DNA of 6,143 bases from Campylobacterales bacterium (GTDB taxonomy: Bacteria > Campylobacterota > Campylobacteria > Campylobacterales > JALSKU01). The DNA is taken from the NCBI GenBank assembly GCA_027023175.1, contig JALVWW010000325.1:1-6143 (forward strand), given 5' to 3'. The notes under the pieces are model-generated. The model was not told where the DNA came from, did not search any database, and saw only the letters and a program-made list of their open reading frames with translations. Of this stretch, positions 5,199-6,143 are shown piece by piece. The position numbers and the translations under genes were made by a program. Position 1 is the first letter of the stretch. The number at the start of each line of letters is the position of its first letter.

Positions 5199-6143
5199 TA
5201 TCTTTTTCTCCTTCTGTTTTTAAGTGATTCTATAAAAGCCTCTATCCTAGTAGTTAATTGCCCCAAATGACTAGGACTATAATCACTCTCGAGATATAGC
5301 ACAGGAATACCCGCCTCCTCCATCGCATTTAAAACACTTCTTTGTTCCATTTCATATACTTGACATCCGGCAAATGCTTGATATACTACACCCTCGGCAT
5401 TATACTCTTTAACCAAATCTATTATCCGTCTTATACGATCATGATTTTTTGTAAAAATCGGACAAGTACAACCTTTAAGGTATCTATCTGAAATAGCATC
5501 TACCATATCATACAAGAACCACTCATCAACACTTACCATATCATTAAACATTCTGTTTGAACTGCAAGTCTCATCTGCCACTATCAACCCATCAGATTGC
5601 TCTATGATGAGAGGAATTTTAAGATTGGGAAATATCGGAGGTGAGCCTGTGTAAACAATCCTTGGACTGTTTTTATGCAACACATTCTCCTCTTTGGATT
5701 TTGGTTCACACTCTTTTATAAGTTTTTGTACCGCTTCTATCCAATTATCCAGTCTATCGAAGAAAAAAGCATTTGTAACTAAAAACATATCCACACCCAA
5801 CAAAGGGGGGTTGCTACTTTTTCTAAGAGAATTTAGCTGATGATAAAGATATTGAGCATATCCTATCTTTTGTATAGTTTTTTTAAGCTTTTTTCTAGTA
5901 AGTTTAACACCTAAATTTTTAGACAACTCTTTAGTAAATTTTCTAACACTTCTCCTCCAATACTCTCTACTCTCTTCACTCTCCTTTGTCCTTGGAAACT
6001 CCATATCATATAAAGCATAACCCATTTGTTGTATAATTGCACCGGACTTTGACTTTTGATCACATGTTGTAGGGGATATGATAAAATCAGGCTTATCACT
6101 AAAATTATCAGAACTAAATTGACCTATGGTAGCTTTTACAAGC
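5198..6143 (-). CDS. 2-hydroxyacyl-CoA dehydratase D-component-like protein, probable double-cubane-cluster reductase (5' end beyond right edge)
   Basis: This protein belongs to the HgdB/BcrC/YjiM family of iron-sulfur enzymes that accept electrons from an HgdC-type activator. The frame stays open upstream of the first in-window ATG (6025) to the edge, giving 314 visible residues, so that ATG is internal; family members run to about 380-430 residues, leaving perhaps 70-100 missing. Conserved-looking cysteines, numbered from the first visible residue, are Cys27 (SPTTCDQK), Cys193 (ADETCSSNR), Cys225 and Cys227 (KGCTCP) and Cys260 (FAGCQVYE). The C-terminus has the family pattern LYLESDYSPSHLGQLTTRIEAFIE. 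Five ligand candidates plus a likely one in the missing N-terminus would match the six-Cys double-cubane site; this is inference. Immediate pairing with one activator, without a second dehydratase subunit in view, favours a YjiM/DCCP-type reductase over a classical two-subunit dehydratase. The final codons (NRRRKR) double as the activator's ribosome site. Confidence 0.88.
   Translation of the reverse strand, partial: LVKATIGQFSSDNFSDKPDFIISPTTCDQKSKSGAIIQQMGYALYDMEFPRTKESEESREYWRRSVRKFTKELSKNLGVKLTRKKLKKTIQKIGYAQYLYHQLNSLRKSSNPPLLGVDMFLVTNAFFFDRLDNWIEAVQKLIKECEPKSKEENVLHKNSPRIVYTGSPPIFPNLKIPLIIEQSDGLIVADETCSSNRMFNDMVSVDEWFLYDMVDAISDRYLKGCTCPIFTKNHDRIRRIIDLVKEYNAEGVVYQAFAGCQVYEMEQRSVLNAMEEAGIPVLYLESDYSPSHLGQLTTRIEAFIESLKNRRRKR
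5208..5213 (-). promoter_or_regulatory. Ribosome binding site of the activator gene, inside the reductase 3' end
   Basis: The coding strand has AAGGAG 9 nt before the activator ATG at 5198. It lies within the last codons of the reductase gene, whose stop and the next start share one base (TAATG). This arrangement typically keeps two partner proteins in fixed ratio by termination-reinitiation. Confidence 0.85.

Noticed and set aside
5198..6025. Reductase gene starting at the ATG at 6025
   Set aside because: The frame continues upstream to the window edge and includes the conserved TTCDQK segment, so the ATG is internal and the gene is 5'-truncated by the window.
5911..6099. Minus-strand 62-aa ORF overlapping the reductase gene
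   Set aside because: It is an out-of-frame shadow of the reductase gene with no recognisable features.

Overview
The window is an AT-rich bacterial segment in which every gene lies on the minus strand, so it is read from the right edge to the left. Gene content and style suggest an anaerobic or microaerobic Gram-negative bacterium, most likely a Campylobacterota (Epsilonproteobacteria) relative. Supporting signs are the low G+C, the Lys/Ile/Phe-rich proteins, a short three-helix ExbB of 147 residues, the gene order exbB-exbD-tonB, and a TonB with a very long Lys-Pro spacer. The phylum is an inference; the Gram-negative envelope is well supported by the RND pump and the TonB system.

Layout in transcription order: (1) the C-terminal 314 residues of a protein of the 2-hydroxyacyl-CoA dehydratase / benzoyl-CoA reductase / double-cubane-cluster family, whose N-terminus lies beyond the right edge; (2) its partner, an ASKHA-type ATPase activator with two iron-sulfur ligand cysteines; (3) a complete RND efflux permease of 1023 residues; (4) ExbB; (5) ExbD; (6) the N-terminal 163 residues of a TonB energy transducer, whose C-terminal domain lies beyond the left edge. 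Both edge genes have open frames running off the window, so ORF callers that need a start and a stop truncate or miss them.

The six genes are packed as one probable operon. The junctions are a 1-nt overlap (TAATG), a 13-nt gap, an 11-nt gap, a 17-nt overlap and an 8-nt overlap. Several ribosome binding sites sit inside or directly on the preceding stop codon. No gap over 300 bases lacks a gene. I see no internal promoter or terminator, RNA gene, mobile element or CRISPR array.

The functional mix is the interesting part. A low-potential ATP-driven reductase pair in the cytoplasm is co-transcribed with an inner-membrane proton-driven exporter and a complete ExbB-ExbD-TonB motor that normally powers outer-membrane uptake. 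No membrane fusion protein or outer-membrane channel for the RND pump is visible here. The most striking sequence feature is the TonB spacer: 33 uninterrupted X-Pro dipeptides (32 Lys-Pro and one Gln-Pro) encoded by a 198-bp hexanucleotide-periodic tract, including four perfect tandem 12-bp copies.
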